A stretch of 64,000 nucleotides of DNA. Origin: Stutzerimonas stutzeri (GTDB lineage Bacteria; Pseudomonadota; Gammaproteobacteria; Pseudomonadales; Pseudomonadaceae). Positions 1 to 8,470 of the stretch are shown piece by piece. Both the position numbers and the translations under genes were made by a program. Position 1 is the first letter of the stretch. Each line of letters opens with the position of its first letter. The notes under the pieces were generated by a model. That model did no database searches, was not told where the DNA came from, and worked only from the letters and a program-made list of their open reading frames with translations. The stretch is from NCBI RefSeq assembly GCF_019090095.1, contig NZ_JAGQFP010000002.1, positions 2,046,001-2,110,000 on the forward strand. The letters are read 5' to 3'.

Positions 1-21
1 GTGGCGCGCTTCCGCATCTGA
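1..21 (+). CDS. C-terminal tail of an upstream gene (partial)
   Basis: Only the last six codons (V-A-R-F-R-I) and a TGA at 19-21 lie in the window. The call rests on the rho-independent terminator that begins 22 bases further on, which implies a plus-strand gene ends here. The product cannot be identified from six residues. Confidence 0.35.
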   Translation: MARFRI

Positions 22-42
22 GTTTCAGCTCCGTTCGTATCG

Positions 43-66
43 AGCCCCGGTCATGCCGGGGCTTTG
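43..66 (+). terminator. rho-independent terminator
   Basis: A perfect 8-bp stem (AGCCCCGG, 43-50, with CCGGGGCT, 56-63) around the loop TCATG is followed by TTTG. It would end transcription of the gene entering from the left edge and insulate the permease gene at 202. Confidence 0.7.
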
Positions 67-201
67 TCGTTTCTGGCGCTGAACTCCATCGATCTACCGG
101 CGATCTAGTACAAGACGCGGCTGCGGTCGCCTGTTCTGGAGACGCCCCTTGAAAGCCTCATCGCAGATTGCCAACCGCTCCTGTCCCGGGAGTGCCTCTT
201 C

Positions 202-1515
202 ATGAAACCCACTGCATTCGCCACTGGCGAATCACGCCTGCGCCAAGCGATCGGCGGGCCGGCACTGTTTCTGTTCATCCTCGGCGATGTGCTGGGCGCC
301 GGCGTCTACGCGCTGGTCGGCAAGATTGCCGGCGAGGCCGGGGGGGCCGTCTGGGTGCCGCTGCTGGTTGCGCTGGGTTTCGCGATGCTGACCGCCGCGT
401 CCTATGCCGAGCTCGTCACCAAATATCCCCGCGCGGGTGGCGCGGCGGTCTTCGCCGAGCGCGCGTTCGGCAAGCCGTTACTGTCCTTTCTGGTCGGCTT
501 CTGCATGCTCGCTGCCGGTGTGACCAGTGCCGCCGGCCTGTCCCTGGCCTTCGCCGGCGACTACCTGAGCGCCTTCATCGAGACCCCGGCAGTGCCGACT
601 GCGCTGGTATTTCTCGGCGTGGTTGCACTGCTCAATGCACGAGGGATCAAGGAGTCGCTCGGGGCCAATACGGTGATGACCGTGATCGAGGTGTCGGGCC
701 TGCTGTTCGTCGTCGTGCTGGCGGCGCGTTTTCTGCTGAGCGGGCAGGGCGAGCCTGCTCGGGTGCTGGCGTTCGCACCCGGCGTATCGCCCGCCATCGC
801 GGTGCTGGGGGCGGCGCTGATCGCGTTCTACTCGTTCGTCGGCTTCGAGGTGTCGGCCAACGTGGCCGAAGAGGTCAAGGACGTCCGCCGCAACTACCCA
901 CGCGCGTTGTTCGCTGCGCTGCTGACTGCGGGCCTGGTCTATATGGGCGTTGGCATGGCGGCGACCGCCGTGCTCGCACCCGCTGCGCTGAGTGAATCGT
1001 CGGCGCCCTTGTTGGATGTGGTACGCGCAACCGGCTATGCGGTCCCGGACTGGCTGTTCGCCGCCGTGGCGCTGGTTGCGGTGGCCAACGGCGCGCTGCT
1101 GACCATGATCATGTCCAGCCGGCTGGCCTATGGCATGGCCGATGAAGGGTTGCTGCCGTCGGCGCTGACGCGGGTTTTGTCGAAGCGGCGCACGCCCTGG
1201 CTCGCCATTATCGTCACCACCGTGCTGGCGATGGCGCTCACCGTGACCGGCACGCTGCGCGCGCTGGCCGAAACCGTGGTGCTGTTGCTGTTGTTCGTGT
1301 TCATGAGCACCAACGTGGCGGTACTGGTGCTGCGCAAGGACAAAGTGGCTGCGCCGCACTTCCGCACCCCGACGATCCTGCCGTACCTGGCCATCGGCTC
1401 CTGCCTGGTCCTGCTGTCTCAGCAGAGCGCCGGCACCTGGTTGCGTGCGGCCTTGCTGATGGCTGTGGGTGCAGCGCTTTACGGTCTGGGCCGCTGGCAG
1501 CAGCGCCGCCGCTAG
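202..1515 (+). CDS. APC-family amino acid permease
   Basis: This is a 437-residue polytopic inner-membrane protein of the amino acid-polyamine-organocation superfamily, the usual length for the family. The first membrane segment (about residues 20-45) carries the glycine-rich GDVLGAGVYALVGKIAG stretch typical of APC substrate sites, and roughly eleven more hydrophobic helices follow. The start at 202 gives a short cytoplasmic N-terminus (MKPTAFATGESRLRQ) leading straight into helix 1. It is a single gene, with a terminator before it and a convergent neighbour that overlaps its last four bases. Substrate cannot be told from sequence; neutral or cationic amino acids are the usual cargo. Confidence 0.85.
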   Translation: MKPTAFATGESRLRQAIGGPALFLFILGDVLGAGVYALVGKIAGEAGGAVWVPLLVALGFAMLTAASYAELVTKYPRAGGAAVFAERAFGKPLLSFLVGFCMLAAGVTSAAGLSLAFAGDYLSAFIETPAVPTALVFLGVVALLNARGIKESLGANTVMTVIEVSGLLFVVVLAARFLLSGQGEPARVLAFAPGVSPAIAVLGAALIAFYSFVGFEVSANVAEEVKDVRRNYPRALFAALLTAGLVYMGVGMAATAVLAPAALSESSAPLLDVVRATGYAVPDWLFAAVALVAVANGALLTMIMSSRLAYGMADEGLLPSALTRVLSKRRTPWLAIIVTTVLAMALTVTGTLRALAETVVLLLLFVFMSTNVAVLVLRKDKVAAPHFRTPTILPYLAIGSCLVLLSQQSAGTWLRAALLMAVGAALYGLGRWQQRRR

Positions 1516-2552
1516 CGACTCTGCAACTCAGCAGCCCATTGCGCCAGCGGGATCGGCTGGTGCTGCGTCCAGATGCGTTGCCAGAGCTGCTCGAGCTTGC
1601 TGGTGTCGCCGCGCTCGGCCGGCCAGCGCTCGACGACCGGCGTCAGCCTCCAACCTGGCCCCTCACGCTCGGCCAGGGCAAAGCGGAAGGGGTGGTAGCC
1701 GGTCATGCCAAGCCGCAAGTCGGTCACCAGCAGGTGCCGGTCGACCTCGTCATAGCGCAGCACGCCGCCAGTGAACCAGTTCAACCGGGCATGCTGCGGG
1801 GACGCCGCTAGCGCCTCGGCAAGCGCCGGATGGCGGGGCAGGCGAATCAGCTCGGGCGGATCGACATCGAACCAGCTTACCAGCGCCTCGTAGTAATGGT
1901 CGCCATCGAGGGCGATCACCCGCCAGAGCAGGCTGTTGAACGGCGTCGGCGTACTGAACACCTGGCTGGGGTGAATGCCCGATGCCGCCATCGCGGCGTC
2001 CACGCGGTGCTCTGCCAGCTGTTTGCCGGCCAGGGTGAAGGCCAGGTACAGCGAAGACAGCACCAGCGCGATCGACGCCCAGCGTGGGCGGCGTCCTTTC
2101 AGACCGAAGGCGGCACCGGCGAGGACCGCCCCGAGCAGCGGCAGGCTGTAGAGCGGATCGATGATGAACACGCTGGACCAGGCCACGGGCGGCGTCGGCA
2201 GCGGCCAGAACAGCTGCGTGCCATAGCTGGTGAAGGCGTCGAGCAGCACATGGGTGATCAGCACCAGCCAGATCGTCAGAAGCAGCCGGCCGCCGCTGTA
2301 GCCAGGGTCGGGTCGTATGCGTCGAGCCAGCCAGGTCAGCGCCACGGCCAGCAGGCTCAGGGTGAACAGCGAATGGCTGAAGCCACGGTGATAGGTCATC
2401 TGGGCCACGGCGTCGCCATAGTCGATGACCACGTCGAGGTCCGGCAAGGTGCCGAGTACGGCGCCATACAACAACGCCTTGCGTCCTTGCCAGCGGCCCA
2501 GCAAGGACGCCTGGACCGTGGCGCCGAGCAGCGCCTGGGTGATCGAATCCAT
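1512..2552 (-). CDS. YdjM-like membrane-bound metal-dependent hydrolase
   Basis: A 346-residue protein of the DUF457/YdjM family, predicted integral inner-membrane metal-dependent hydrolases. The family's histidine and aspartate motifs are visible near the N-terminus: LPDLDV at about residues 36-41, HRGFSHS at about 55-61, and [11 protein letters not shown] at about 101-111. At least four hydrophobic segments lie in the first 190 residues, followed by a soluble C-terminal half. Its stop overlaps the convergent permease stop by four bases. E. coli YdjM is LexA-regulated, but I did not see an SOS box here. The substrate is unknown. Confidence 0.8.
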   Translation of the reverse strand: MDSITQALLGATVQASLLGRWQGRKALLYGAVLGTLPDLDVVIDYGDAVAQMTYHRGFSHSLFTLSLLAVALTWLARRIRPDPGYSGGRLLLTIWLVLITHVLLDAFTSYGTQLFWPLPTPPVAWSSVFIIDPLYSLPLLGAVLAGAAFGLKGRRPRWASIALVLSSLYLAFTLAGKQLAEHRVDAAMAASGIHPSQVFSTPTPFNSLLWRVIALDGDHYYEALVSWFDVDPPELIRLPRHPALAEALAASPQHARLNWFTGGVLRYDEVDRHLLVTDLRLGMTGYHPFRFALAEREGPGWRLTPVVERWPAERGDTSKLEQLWQRIWTQHQPIPLAQWAAELQSR

Positions 2553-2694
2553 AAGGGGTTCCGTCTGTACCGGTTGGCCAGGGAGCCAAGGTAGCCGAAC
2601 CGGCCGGCCGCCTGTGGCGCGAAATCATATAAAAACGTGTCCGCGCTGCCCGGCTCGTGGACAATGGGCATTCATTCCAGACGCAGAAGGGCCG

Positions 2695-3108
2695 ATGCTC
2701 GAGATATCCAACAGCGTCCAGCTGCCCGACAGCGAGATCGAGTTGACCGCGATCCGCGCGCAGGGCGCCGGCGGGCAGAACGTCAACAAGGTATCCAGCG
2801 CGCTGCACCTGCGCTTCGATATCAATGCCTCGTCGTTGCCGCCGTTCTACAAGGAACGTCTGTTGGCGCTGCGCGACAGCCGGATCACCGGTGATGGGGT
2901 GATCGTCATCAAGGCCCAGCAGTACCGCACTCAGGAGCAGAACCGCGCCGATGCTCTGGCGCGCCTGGCCGAACTCATCCGCAGTGTCGCCAAGGTGGAA
3001 AAGGCCCGCCGCCCGACGCGCCCAACGCTGGGCTCGAAGAAGCGGCGTCTGGAAGGCAAGAGCAAGCGCGGGGCGATCAAGGCAGGGCGCGGCAAGGTGG
3101 ACTTCTAG
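2695..3108 (+). CDS. arfB: alternative ribosome-rescue factor ArfB (peptidyl-tRNA hydrolase)
   Basis: 137 residues, matching ArfB/YaeJ. The catalytic GGQ sits at residues 26-28 in the class-I release-factor context [14 protein letters not shown]. The last 30 or so residues are a basic tail (many K and R) that in this family enters the empty mRNA channel of stalled ribosomes, so the nascent chain is hydrolysed without a stop codon. The start at 2695 ([10 protein letters not shown]) is chosen because it gives the standard N-terminus; longer in-frame upstream starts add unrelated sequence that runs antisense to the hydrolase gene. The gene stands alone and converges on the MFS gene. Confidence 0.93.
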   Translation: MLEISNSVQLPDSEIELTAIRAQGAGGQNVNKVSSALHLRFDINASSLPPFYKERLLALRDSRITGDGVIVIKAQQYRTQEQNRADALARLAELIRSVAKVEKARRPTRPTLGSKKRRLEGKSKRGAIKAGRGKVDF

Positions 3109-3140
3109 CCAGGTCCGGACAGGGCGTCAGGGCGTCCCGC

Positions 3141-4448
3141 CTAGCCCGTGCCGGTGCGCGGCTCGACGATATCGTCGTCGAGCACATCGTCGTCCAGCGA
3201 GTCGCGGGTTTCGCTGCCCTTGTCCTCGCCCTCCGGGGTATCGGGCATCAGCTCCAGCACGGTGTGACTGGTGCGCAGAATGGGCGTGAAATGCCCGTGC
3301 GGCTCGGTAACCAGGTCGACCACGCGGCGCGAGCGGTACCAGGAATAGAACGCCAGGAACGCCAGGGTAACGGCGAAGAACACCGGCAGTGCCTTCGGCC
3401 CGAAAAAGCTCATCAGTCCCCCGGCGACCACCGGGCCGAAGGCGGCACCGAAGCCGTTGGCCAGCAGCAGGCCGCTGGAGCCGGACAGAATCTCATCGGG
3501 GTGCAACTGATCGACCATTTGCGCGACGGCGATCGAGTAGATCGAAAACGCCAGGCCGCCCCAGAGGAACATCATCCCCAGCAGCAAGGGGCCAGACGTC
3601 AGCGGGGTGATCAGGCCGCCGAGCACGGCGGCAATAGCCACGACGCAGAGCATGACCTTGCGACGGTCATGTTTGTCGGAGAACAGCCCGATCGGCCATT
3701 GCAGCACGGCGCCGCCGAGGATGGTCACGCTCATCAGCAGACCGACGCCGGAGGCATCGAAGCCACTCTGCGAGGCATAGACCGGCGCCAGGCCCCAGAA
3801 CCCGCCAAGCGTCAGGCCGGAAATACCCGCCGCCATCAGCGGCAAGGGCGCGATACGGGCCAGCTGCAACAGGTCGGTGGCCGGCATGTCGGGCTGCGCC
3901 GGCTGCGCCTGACGCGTCAGGGTGACCGGCATCAACGCGGCACAGATGAGGATCGCCGCCAGCGCGAACAGCGTGAAGTTCATCGGGCTGTCGAGGCTCA
4001 GCAGCTGCTGGGCCGCCGCCAGCGAGCCAAGGTTGACGGCCATGTACAGGGCGAACACCTGGCCGCGCTTCTCACCGCTGACCTGTGCGTTGAGCCAGCT
4101 CTCGATGACCATGTACAGCGTGACCAGCGCCACCCCGTACATCAGTCGCAGCACCAGCCACACCCACGGGTTGACGATGATCACGTGCAGCAGCACGGCC
4201 ACCGACGCCAGCGCGGCGTAGAAGGCGAAGGTGCGAATATGGCCGATCCGGCGGATCAGCGACGGCGCCAGCCAGGTGCCAATGAGGAAGCCGGCGAAGT
4301 AGCCCGACATCAGCAGGCCGATCAGGCCGGTCGAATATCCCTCGGCAACGCCACGCAGCGTCAACAGCGTATTCAGCAGGCCGTGGCCGAGTAGCAGTAA
4401 GGCAACACCGGCCAGCAGCGAACTGATCGGGGCTAGTAAGGACGTCAT
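3141..4448 (-). CDS. MFS transporter
   Basis: 435 residues with about twelve hydrophobic segments, a typical major-facilitator length. The start at 4448 (MTSLLAPISSLLAGVALLLL) puts helix 1 right at the N-terminus, as usual for this group; upstream in-frame sequence is not protein-like. The hydrophilic loop after helix 2 contains LAPSLIRRIGHIR, resembling the MFS loop motif. The cytoplasmic tail is strongly acidic (SLDDDVLDDDIVEP). It lies downstream of, but 276 bases away from, the same-strand LysR gene. The leader holds a direct repeat of GAGTGCTCC (4488-4496 and 4503-4511, 15-bp spacing) that could be a regulator site. Substrate unknown. Confidence 0.85.
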   Translation of the reverse strand: MTSLLAPISSLLAGVALLLLGHGLLNTLLTLRGVAEGYSTGLIGLLMSGYFAGFLIGTWLAPSLIRRIGHIRTFAFYAALASVAVLLHVIIVNPWVWLVLRLMYGVALVTLYMVIESWLNAQVSGEKRGQVFALYMAVNLGSLAAAQQLLSLDSPMNFTLFALAAILICAALMPVTLTRQAQPAQPDMPATDLLQLARIAPLPLMAAGISGLTLGGFWGLAPVYASQSGFDASGVGLLMSVTILGGAVLQWPIGLFSDKHDRRKVMLCVVAIAAVLGGLITPLTSGPLLLGMMFLWGGLAFSIYSIAVAQMVDQLHPDEILSGSSGLLLANGFGAAFGPVVAGGLMSFFGPKALPVFFAVTLAFLAFYSWYRSRRVVDLVTEPHGHFTPILRTSHTVLELMPDTPEGEDKGSETRDSLDDDVLDDDIVEPRTGTG

Positions 4449-4724
4449 GGCAAACAACCTTAAGCAAGTAAGTCCATTTTTTTGGCAGAGTGCTCCGATC
4501 AGGAGTGCTCCACCGTGATCGTAATCAAGTGTATGAACGTCCGAGGCAGTGCCCATAGGGTGTGCCTCGGCGCATGCAGCTTGGGCAGCACTTTTCGCCG
4601 AGGATTCAAAACGAAGCGCATTTCCTGGCCCAAGACTGCGTACCTCATTGCCTTTGCCGCCCGACGGCAACGCCGCGCCGCGAAGCCGTGACGGCGCCAG
4701 CCGACCTTGCAAGCTTGGCCCAGA

Positions 4725-5618
4725 TTAGCCGTGTTGTCCTGGGCGCAAGGTCGCGATCAGTGCTCGGACACTGCCGGGCAGGGCCTCGAGCTCGCGAACC
4801 AGGATGCTGCGTTCGCGGACGGCCCAGGGTTCGTCCAGTGCCACCAACGCCAGTTGCATGGTTCGGCTGTGCCGGCGCGCGGCGGATTCGGGAATGATAC
4901 CGATCCCGACACCTGCTTCGATCATCCGGCATACGGCTTCGAAACTGGACAGCTGAATCCGCAGCGACAGGGTACCGCCGAACTTTTCGACCTGATCGCG
5001 CAGAAAGCTGAGCAGCGTGCTGCCTTCGTGCAGGCCGATGTGCTGATAGCTGAGCGTCTGACGCAGCGTAACCCGAGGCAGCGTCGCCAACGGATGGCCC
5101 AGGGGCACCGCCAGCAGCAAGCGGTCAGTACTGAAATGCAGCGCCTGCAACCCCTCGGCCTGCACCGGGCCGGCGATGATACCCATGTCGGTGCTGCCGT
5201 CCAGTACACCGCGCACGATGTCCCGGCTCAGACGCTCCTGCAGGTCCACCGTCACCCCGGGGCGCTCGGCGAGAAAGCCGGCGAGTACTTCCGGAAGAAA
5301 TTCGGTGACGGCGGTGGTGTTGGCGAAGATGCGGATATGCCCGGTCGAATCGGTACTGTATTCGGTGAACTCGCCCTTCAGGTAGTCGACCTGGCGCATG
5401 ATCAGCCGGGCATGTTGCAGCAGCTTCTGCCCGGCCGGTGTCAGCGCCACGCCACGGCTGTCGCGGTAGAGCAGGCGGCTGCCGAGCTGTCCTTCGAGCG
5501 CCTTGACCCGGGCGCTGGCCGCCGCCGGTGACAGGTGCGCCCGACGCGCGCCCTGGGTCAGGCTGGGCGACTCGGCAATATGGATAAACAGGCGCAGGTC
5601 GGAGAGATCGAAGTGCAT
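4725..5618 (-). CDS. LysR-family regulator, likely of the divergent itaconate operon
   Basis: 297 residues, the standard LysR length. The N-terminal winged helix-turn-helix (about residues 1-60, with LTQGARRAHLSPAAASARVKAL) is followed by a substrate-binding co-inducer domain from about 90. It is divergently transcribed from the itaconyl-CoA hydratase gene with 122 bases between them, the classic arrangement for a LysR regulator controlling its neighbour. P. aeruginosa PA0877 occupies the same place beside its itaconate genes. Itaconate or itaconyl-CoA is the likely effector by inference. A palindrome at 5642-5664 is a candidate binding site. Confidence 0.9.
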   Translation of the reverse strand: MHFDLSDLRLFIHIAESPSLTQGARRAHLSPAAASARVKALEGQLGSRLLYRDSRGVALTPAGQKLLQHARLIMRQVDYLKGEFTEYSTDSTGHIRIFANTTAVTEFLPEVLAGFLAERPGVTVDLQERLSRDIVRGVLDGSTDMGIIAGPVQAEGLQALHFSTDRLLLAVPLGHPLATLPRVTLRQTLSYQHIGLHEGSTLLSFLRDQVEKFGGTLSLRIQLSSFEAVCRMIEAGVGIGIIPESAARRHSRTMQLALVALDEPWAVRERSILVRELEALPGSVRALIATLRPGQHG

Positions 5619-5641
5619 CGCGGTGTTCGCTGACGGGATGT

Positions 5642-5664
5642 AGCGTTCAGCTTAGCCGAACGCT
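5642..5664. promoter_or_regulatory. candidate LysR operator in the divergent promoter region
   Basis: Arms AGCGTTC (5642-5648) and GAACGCT (5658-5664) form a perfect 7-bp inverted repeat around nine bases. Inside it lies a T-N11-A element within TTC-N9-GAA, the LysR-box form. It sits 24 bases from the LysR start codon and 77 bases from the hydratase start codon. Function is inferred from position and symmetry. Confidence 0.6.
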
Positions 5665-5740
5665 GCTGTCAGTAAATGCCAATTCCCGAACGCGGCCAGC
5701 CGACGCATTCTACGGCAACACCACGGAGCCGGAGCCTGCG

Positions 5741-6562
5741 ATGACCGATGTAACCGCCTGGATAGGTCGCACCGAAGAGGTCCACGACCAGCTCAGCCGC
5801 AACCTGCTGATGCGGATCGCCGCGACCTTGAATGAGCCCACCCCAGGCCATGGCGAACCGTTGCCACCGCTGTGGCAGTGGTGTTTCTTCCAAGAGCCCT
5901 TGCCCGAAAGCGGCCTGGGCGAGGACGGCCACCCGGCACGCGGCGGCTTCCTGCCGCCGGCTGACAACCGCAACCGGATGTGGGCCGGTGGCCGCGTCGA
6001 GTTCTACGAGCCTCTGACGGCTGGTGCCGAGGCGACGCGGGTGTCGACCATCAAGCACATCGAGGAAAAACAGGGGCGCACCGGCGCGCTGCTGTTCGTC
6101 ACGGTACAGCACGAATACCGGCAGGAGGGGCGTCTGGCGATTCGCGAAGAACAGGACATCGTCTACCGCGAGCCGAGTCCGCCGAAATCCAACAGTGGCG
6201 AGCCGATGATCGCCGGCCATTGGCGCGAAGCGGTAGCGCCGACGCCGACGCTGCTTTTCCGCTATTCGGCCGTGACCTTCAATGGCCATCGCATCCATTA
6301 CGACTGGCCCTATGTCACCGAAGCCGAAGGCTACGCCGGGCTGGTCGTTCACGGTCCGCTGATCGCCACGCTCAACTTGCGCGCCTTCTGCCGCGCCCAT
6401 CCGGACGCCCGCCTGCGTCGCTTCGCCTATCGCGGCCTGCGCCCGCTGACGGTACCGCAGCCGTTCGAAGTGGGCGGCCGCATCGTCGAGCCGGGCGAGG
6501 CCGAGCTCTGGGCCGGCGATCACAACGGTCTGGCGCAGAGGGCTGAAGTGGAATTCGAGTGA
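5741..6562 (+). CDS. ich: itaconyl-CoA hydratase (MaoC/FAS1-type double hotdog)
   Basis: 273 residues with two hotdog halves, as in itaconyl-CoA and mesaconyl-C4-CoA hydratases. Recognisable pieces are GGFLPPADNRNRMWAGG (about residues 67-84) and the catalytic-half segment FRYSAVTFNGHRIHYDWPYV (about 174-193). The expected reaction is hydration of itaconyl-CoA to (S)-citramalyl-CoA, the middle step of itaconate breakdown. A GGAG sequence precedes the start at 5741. It is the first gene of the operon facing the LysR regulator; the P. aeruginosa counterpart is PA0878 (ich). Assignment is strong because the CoA-transferase and lyase that flank this step are in the same operon. Confidence 0.88.
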   Translation: MTDVTAWIGRTEEVHDQLSRNLLMRIAATLNEPTPGHGEPLPPLWQWCFFQEPLPESGLGEDGHPARGGFLPPADNRNRMWAGGRVEFYEPLTAGAEATRVSTIKHIEEKQGRTGALLFVTVQHEYRQEGRLAIREEQDIVYREPSPPKSNSGEPMIAGHWREAVAPTPTLLFRYSAVTFNGHRIHYDWPYVTEAEGYAGLVVHGPLIATLNLRAFCRAHPDARLRRFAYRGLRPLTVPQPFEVGGRIVEPGEAELWAGDHNGLAQRAEVEFE

Positions 6563-6580
6563 CGTGTATGGCGGGACTCC

Positions 6581-6730
6581 GGCCCCTCACCCTAACCGTC
6601 TCCCCAGGGGGGGCGAGGGGACTGATCGGTGTCCGGCTTCTGGATCGGTGACACGCGATGCCGTCTGCCCAGGCATGACTTCCGACGTACACCGGATAGC
6701 TCCCTCGCCCCTCTGGGGAGAGGGGGCGCC
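6581..6730. repeat. inverted-repeat element (REP/MITE-like)
   Basis: The C/G-rich arm at about 6581-6622 (CCCCTCACCCTAACC then TCTCCCCAGGGGGGGCGAGG) recurs as its reverse complement at about 6700-6730 (CCTCGCCCCTCTGGGGAGAG), with about 78 bases between. This fills nearly the whole spacer between the hydratase and acyl-CoA dehydrogenase genes. Arms of this kind are common extragenic repeats in Pseudomonas. Confidence 0.75.
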
Positions 6731-6756
6731 CTCTCTAACAACGAGAACGTATCGAG

Positions 6757-7938
6757 ATGACGACGAATCACAACTACCAAGGCGCCAGGCACGAAGAACT
6801 GAACTTCATCCGCGAAGGCGTGCGCGCCCTCTGCGCCGAATTCCCCGCCGACTACTGGCGCAAGCTCGACGAGGAGAAGGGCTTCCCGGAAGCCTTCGTC
6901 AAGGCGATGACCGAGGCCGGCTGGCTCTCAGCGATGATTCCAGAAGAATTCGGCGGCTCGGGCTTGGGTCTGGCCGAAGCCTCGGTGATCCTCGAGGAAG
7001 TGAACCGCTGCGGCGGTAATTCCGGCACCATCCACGGGCAGATGTACAACATGTTCACCTTGCTCAGGAACGGTAGCGAGGAGCAGAAGCGCACCTACCT
7101 GCCCAAGCTGGCCAGTGGTGAGTTACGTCTGCAGTCCATGGGCGTGACCGAGCCGACCACCGGCACCGACACCACCAAGATCAAGACCACGGCGGTGAAG
7201 CAGGGCGACAAGTACGTCATCAATGGCCAGAAGGTGTGGATCTCGCGCATCCAGCATTCGGACCTGATGATCCTCCTGGCGCGCACCACGCCGCTGGCCG
7301 AGGTGAAAAAGAAGTCCGACGGCATGTCGATCTTTCTCGTCGACTTGCGTGAGGCCATCGGCAACGGCCTGACCGTGCAGCCGATCGCCAACATGGTCAA
7401 TCACGAGACCAACGAGCTGTTTTTCGACAACCTGGAAATCCCCGCCAGCAGCCTGATCGGCGAGGAGGGCAAGGGCTTTCGCTACATCCTCGACGGGCTG
7501 AATGCCGAGCGCACCCTGATCGCCGCCGAATGTATTGGCGACGGCCGCTGGTTCATCGAGAAATCCGCGCAGTACGCGCGCGACCGTGTCGTGTTCGGCC
7601 GGCCCATCGGGCAGAACCAGGGGGTGCAGTTTCCCATTGCCGAGGCGCACATCGAGGTGGAAGCCGCCGATTTGATGCGCTGGCGCGCCTGCGAGGAATA
7701 CGACAGCGGGCGCAACGCCGGAGCGGCGGCCAACATGGCCAAGTATCTGGCGGCCAAGGCCAGCTGGGAGGCCGCCAACGCCTGCCTACAGACTCACGGC
7801 GGTTTCGGCTTCGCCAACGAATACGACGTCGAACGCAAATTCCGCGAGACGCGGCTGTACCAGGTCGCGCCGATTTCCACCAACCTGATCCTGTCGTACG
7901 TGGCTGAGCACCTGCTTGAGCTGCCGCGCAGTTTCTGA
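6757..7938 (+). CDS. acyl-CoA dehydrogenase of the itaconate operon
   Basis: 393 residues, the usual length for FAD-dependent acyl-CoA dehydrogenases. Family signatures are visible: the FAD/substrate segment with MGVTEPTTGTDTTKIKTTA (about residues 128-146), the middle beta domain with NGQKVWISR, and a C-terminal domain with QTHGGFGFANEYDVERKFRE (about 347-366). It lies second in the operon and matches PA0879 by position. The core CoA-transferase, hydratase and lyase steps do not need a dehydrogenase, so its exact role is unknown; it may process a related C5 acyl-CoA. The start at 6757 has only a weak Shine-Dalgarno. Confidence 0.85.
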   Translation: MTTNHNYQGARHEELNFIREGVRALCAEFPADYWRKLDEEKGFPEAFVKAMTEAGWLSAMIPEEFGGSGLGLAEASVILEEVNRCGGNSGTIHGQMYNMFTLLRNGSEEQKRTYLPKLASGELRLQSMGVTEPTTGTDTTKIKTTAVKQGDKYVINGQKVWISRIQHSDLMILLARTTPLAEVKKKSDGMSIFLVDLREAIGNGLTVQPIANMVNHETNELFFDNLEIPASSLIGEEGKGFRYILDGLNAERTLIAAECIGDGRWFIEKSAQYARDRVVFGRPIGQNQGVQFPIAEAHIEVEAADLMRWRACEEYDSGRNAGAAANMAKYLAAKASWEAANACLQTHGGFGFANEYDVERKFRETRLYQVAPISTNLILSYVAEHLLELPRSF

Positions 7939-7980
7939 CGCTGCCAACAGGCGATGCATCCGAGCGGATTCGGGCAGACG

Positions 7981-8056
7981 CGTGGAAAAGGCTTCGCCGT
8001 TTTCCACCCTACGGCGGCAGGTTTGTAGGGTGGATGTCGCGAAGCACTTCCACGCG
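7981..8056. repeat. facing pair of REP-like palindromes
   Basis: Two head-to-head palindromes lie in the spacer. Unit one (7981-8013) pairs GTGGAAAA with TTTTCCAC around GGCTTCGCCG and ends CCCTACG. Unit two (8025-8056) starts GTAGGGTGGA and ends TTCCACGCG. They belong to the same sequence family as the copies at 9824-9997. Confidence 0.8.
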
Positions 8057-8077
8057 GGCTTTGATCAAGGAGAAACC

Positions 8078-8470
8078 ATGCAAATCGACCACCTCGACCA
8101 TCTGGTCCTCACCGTCGCCGACCTCGACGCAACGGTCGACTTCTACACCCGCATGCTCGGCATGCAGGCGGTGACCTTCGGCGAAGGGCGCCAAGCGCTG
8201 GCGTTCGGCAACCAGAAGATCAACCTGCACCAGGCAGGCCGCGAATTCGAGCCCAAGGCCGAGCGGCCCACGCCGGGTTCGGCAGATCTCTGTTTCATCG
8301 TCGCCACACCACTAGAGCAGGTGATCGCGCATCTTGAGGCGCAGCAGGTCGCTATTGTCGAAGGACCGGTCAAGCGTACCGGAGCCACCGGACCGATCCG
8401 CTCGGTGTACCTGCGCGACCCCGATTCCAACCTTATCGAACTGTCCAACCTGATGGAGCCCGGCGCATGA
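8078..8470 (+). CDS. VOC/glyoxalase-superfamily protein
   Basis: 130 residues, a single vicinal-oxygen-chelate module pair. The N-terminus MQIDHLDHLVLTVADLDATV and the C-terminal RDPDSNLIELSNL are the beta-alpha-beta-beta-beta edges of a glyoxalase fold. Metal-binding candidates are His8 and the Glu of LIELSN. The start at 8078 follows a clear AAGGAG at 8068-8073; longer starts run through the repeat pair upstream. It corresponds in position to PA0880, often annotated as a ring-cleavage dioxygenase, but nothing in the sequence shows an aromatic substrate. The last four bases overlap the next gene (ATGA). Confidence 0.87.
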   Translation: MQIDHLDHLVLTVADLDATVDFYTRMLGMQAVTFGEGRQALAFGNQKINLHQAGREFEPKAERPTPGSADLCFIVATPLEQVIAHLEAQQVAIVEGPVKRTGATGPIRSVYLRDPDSNLIELSNLMEPGA

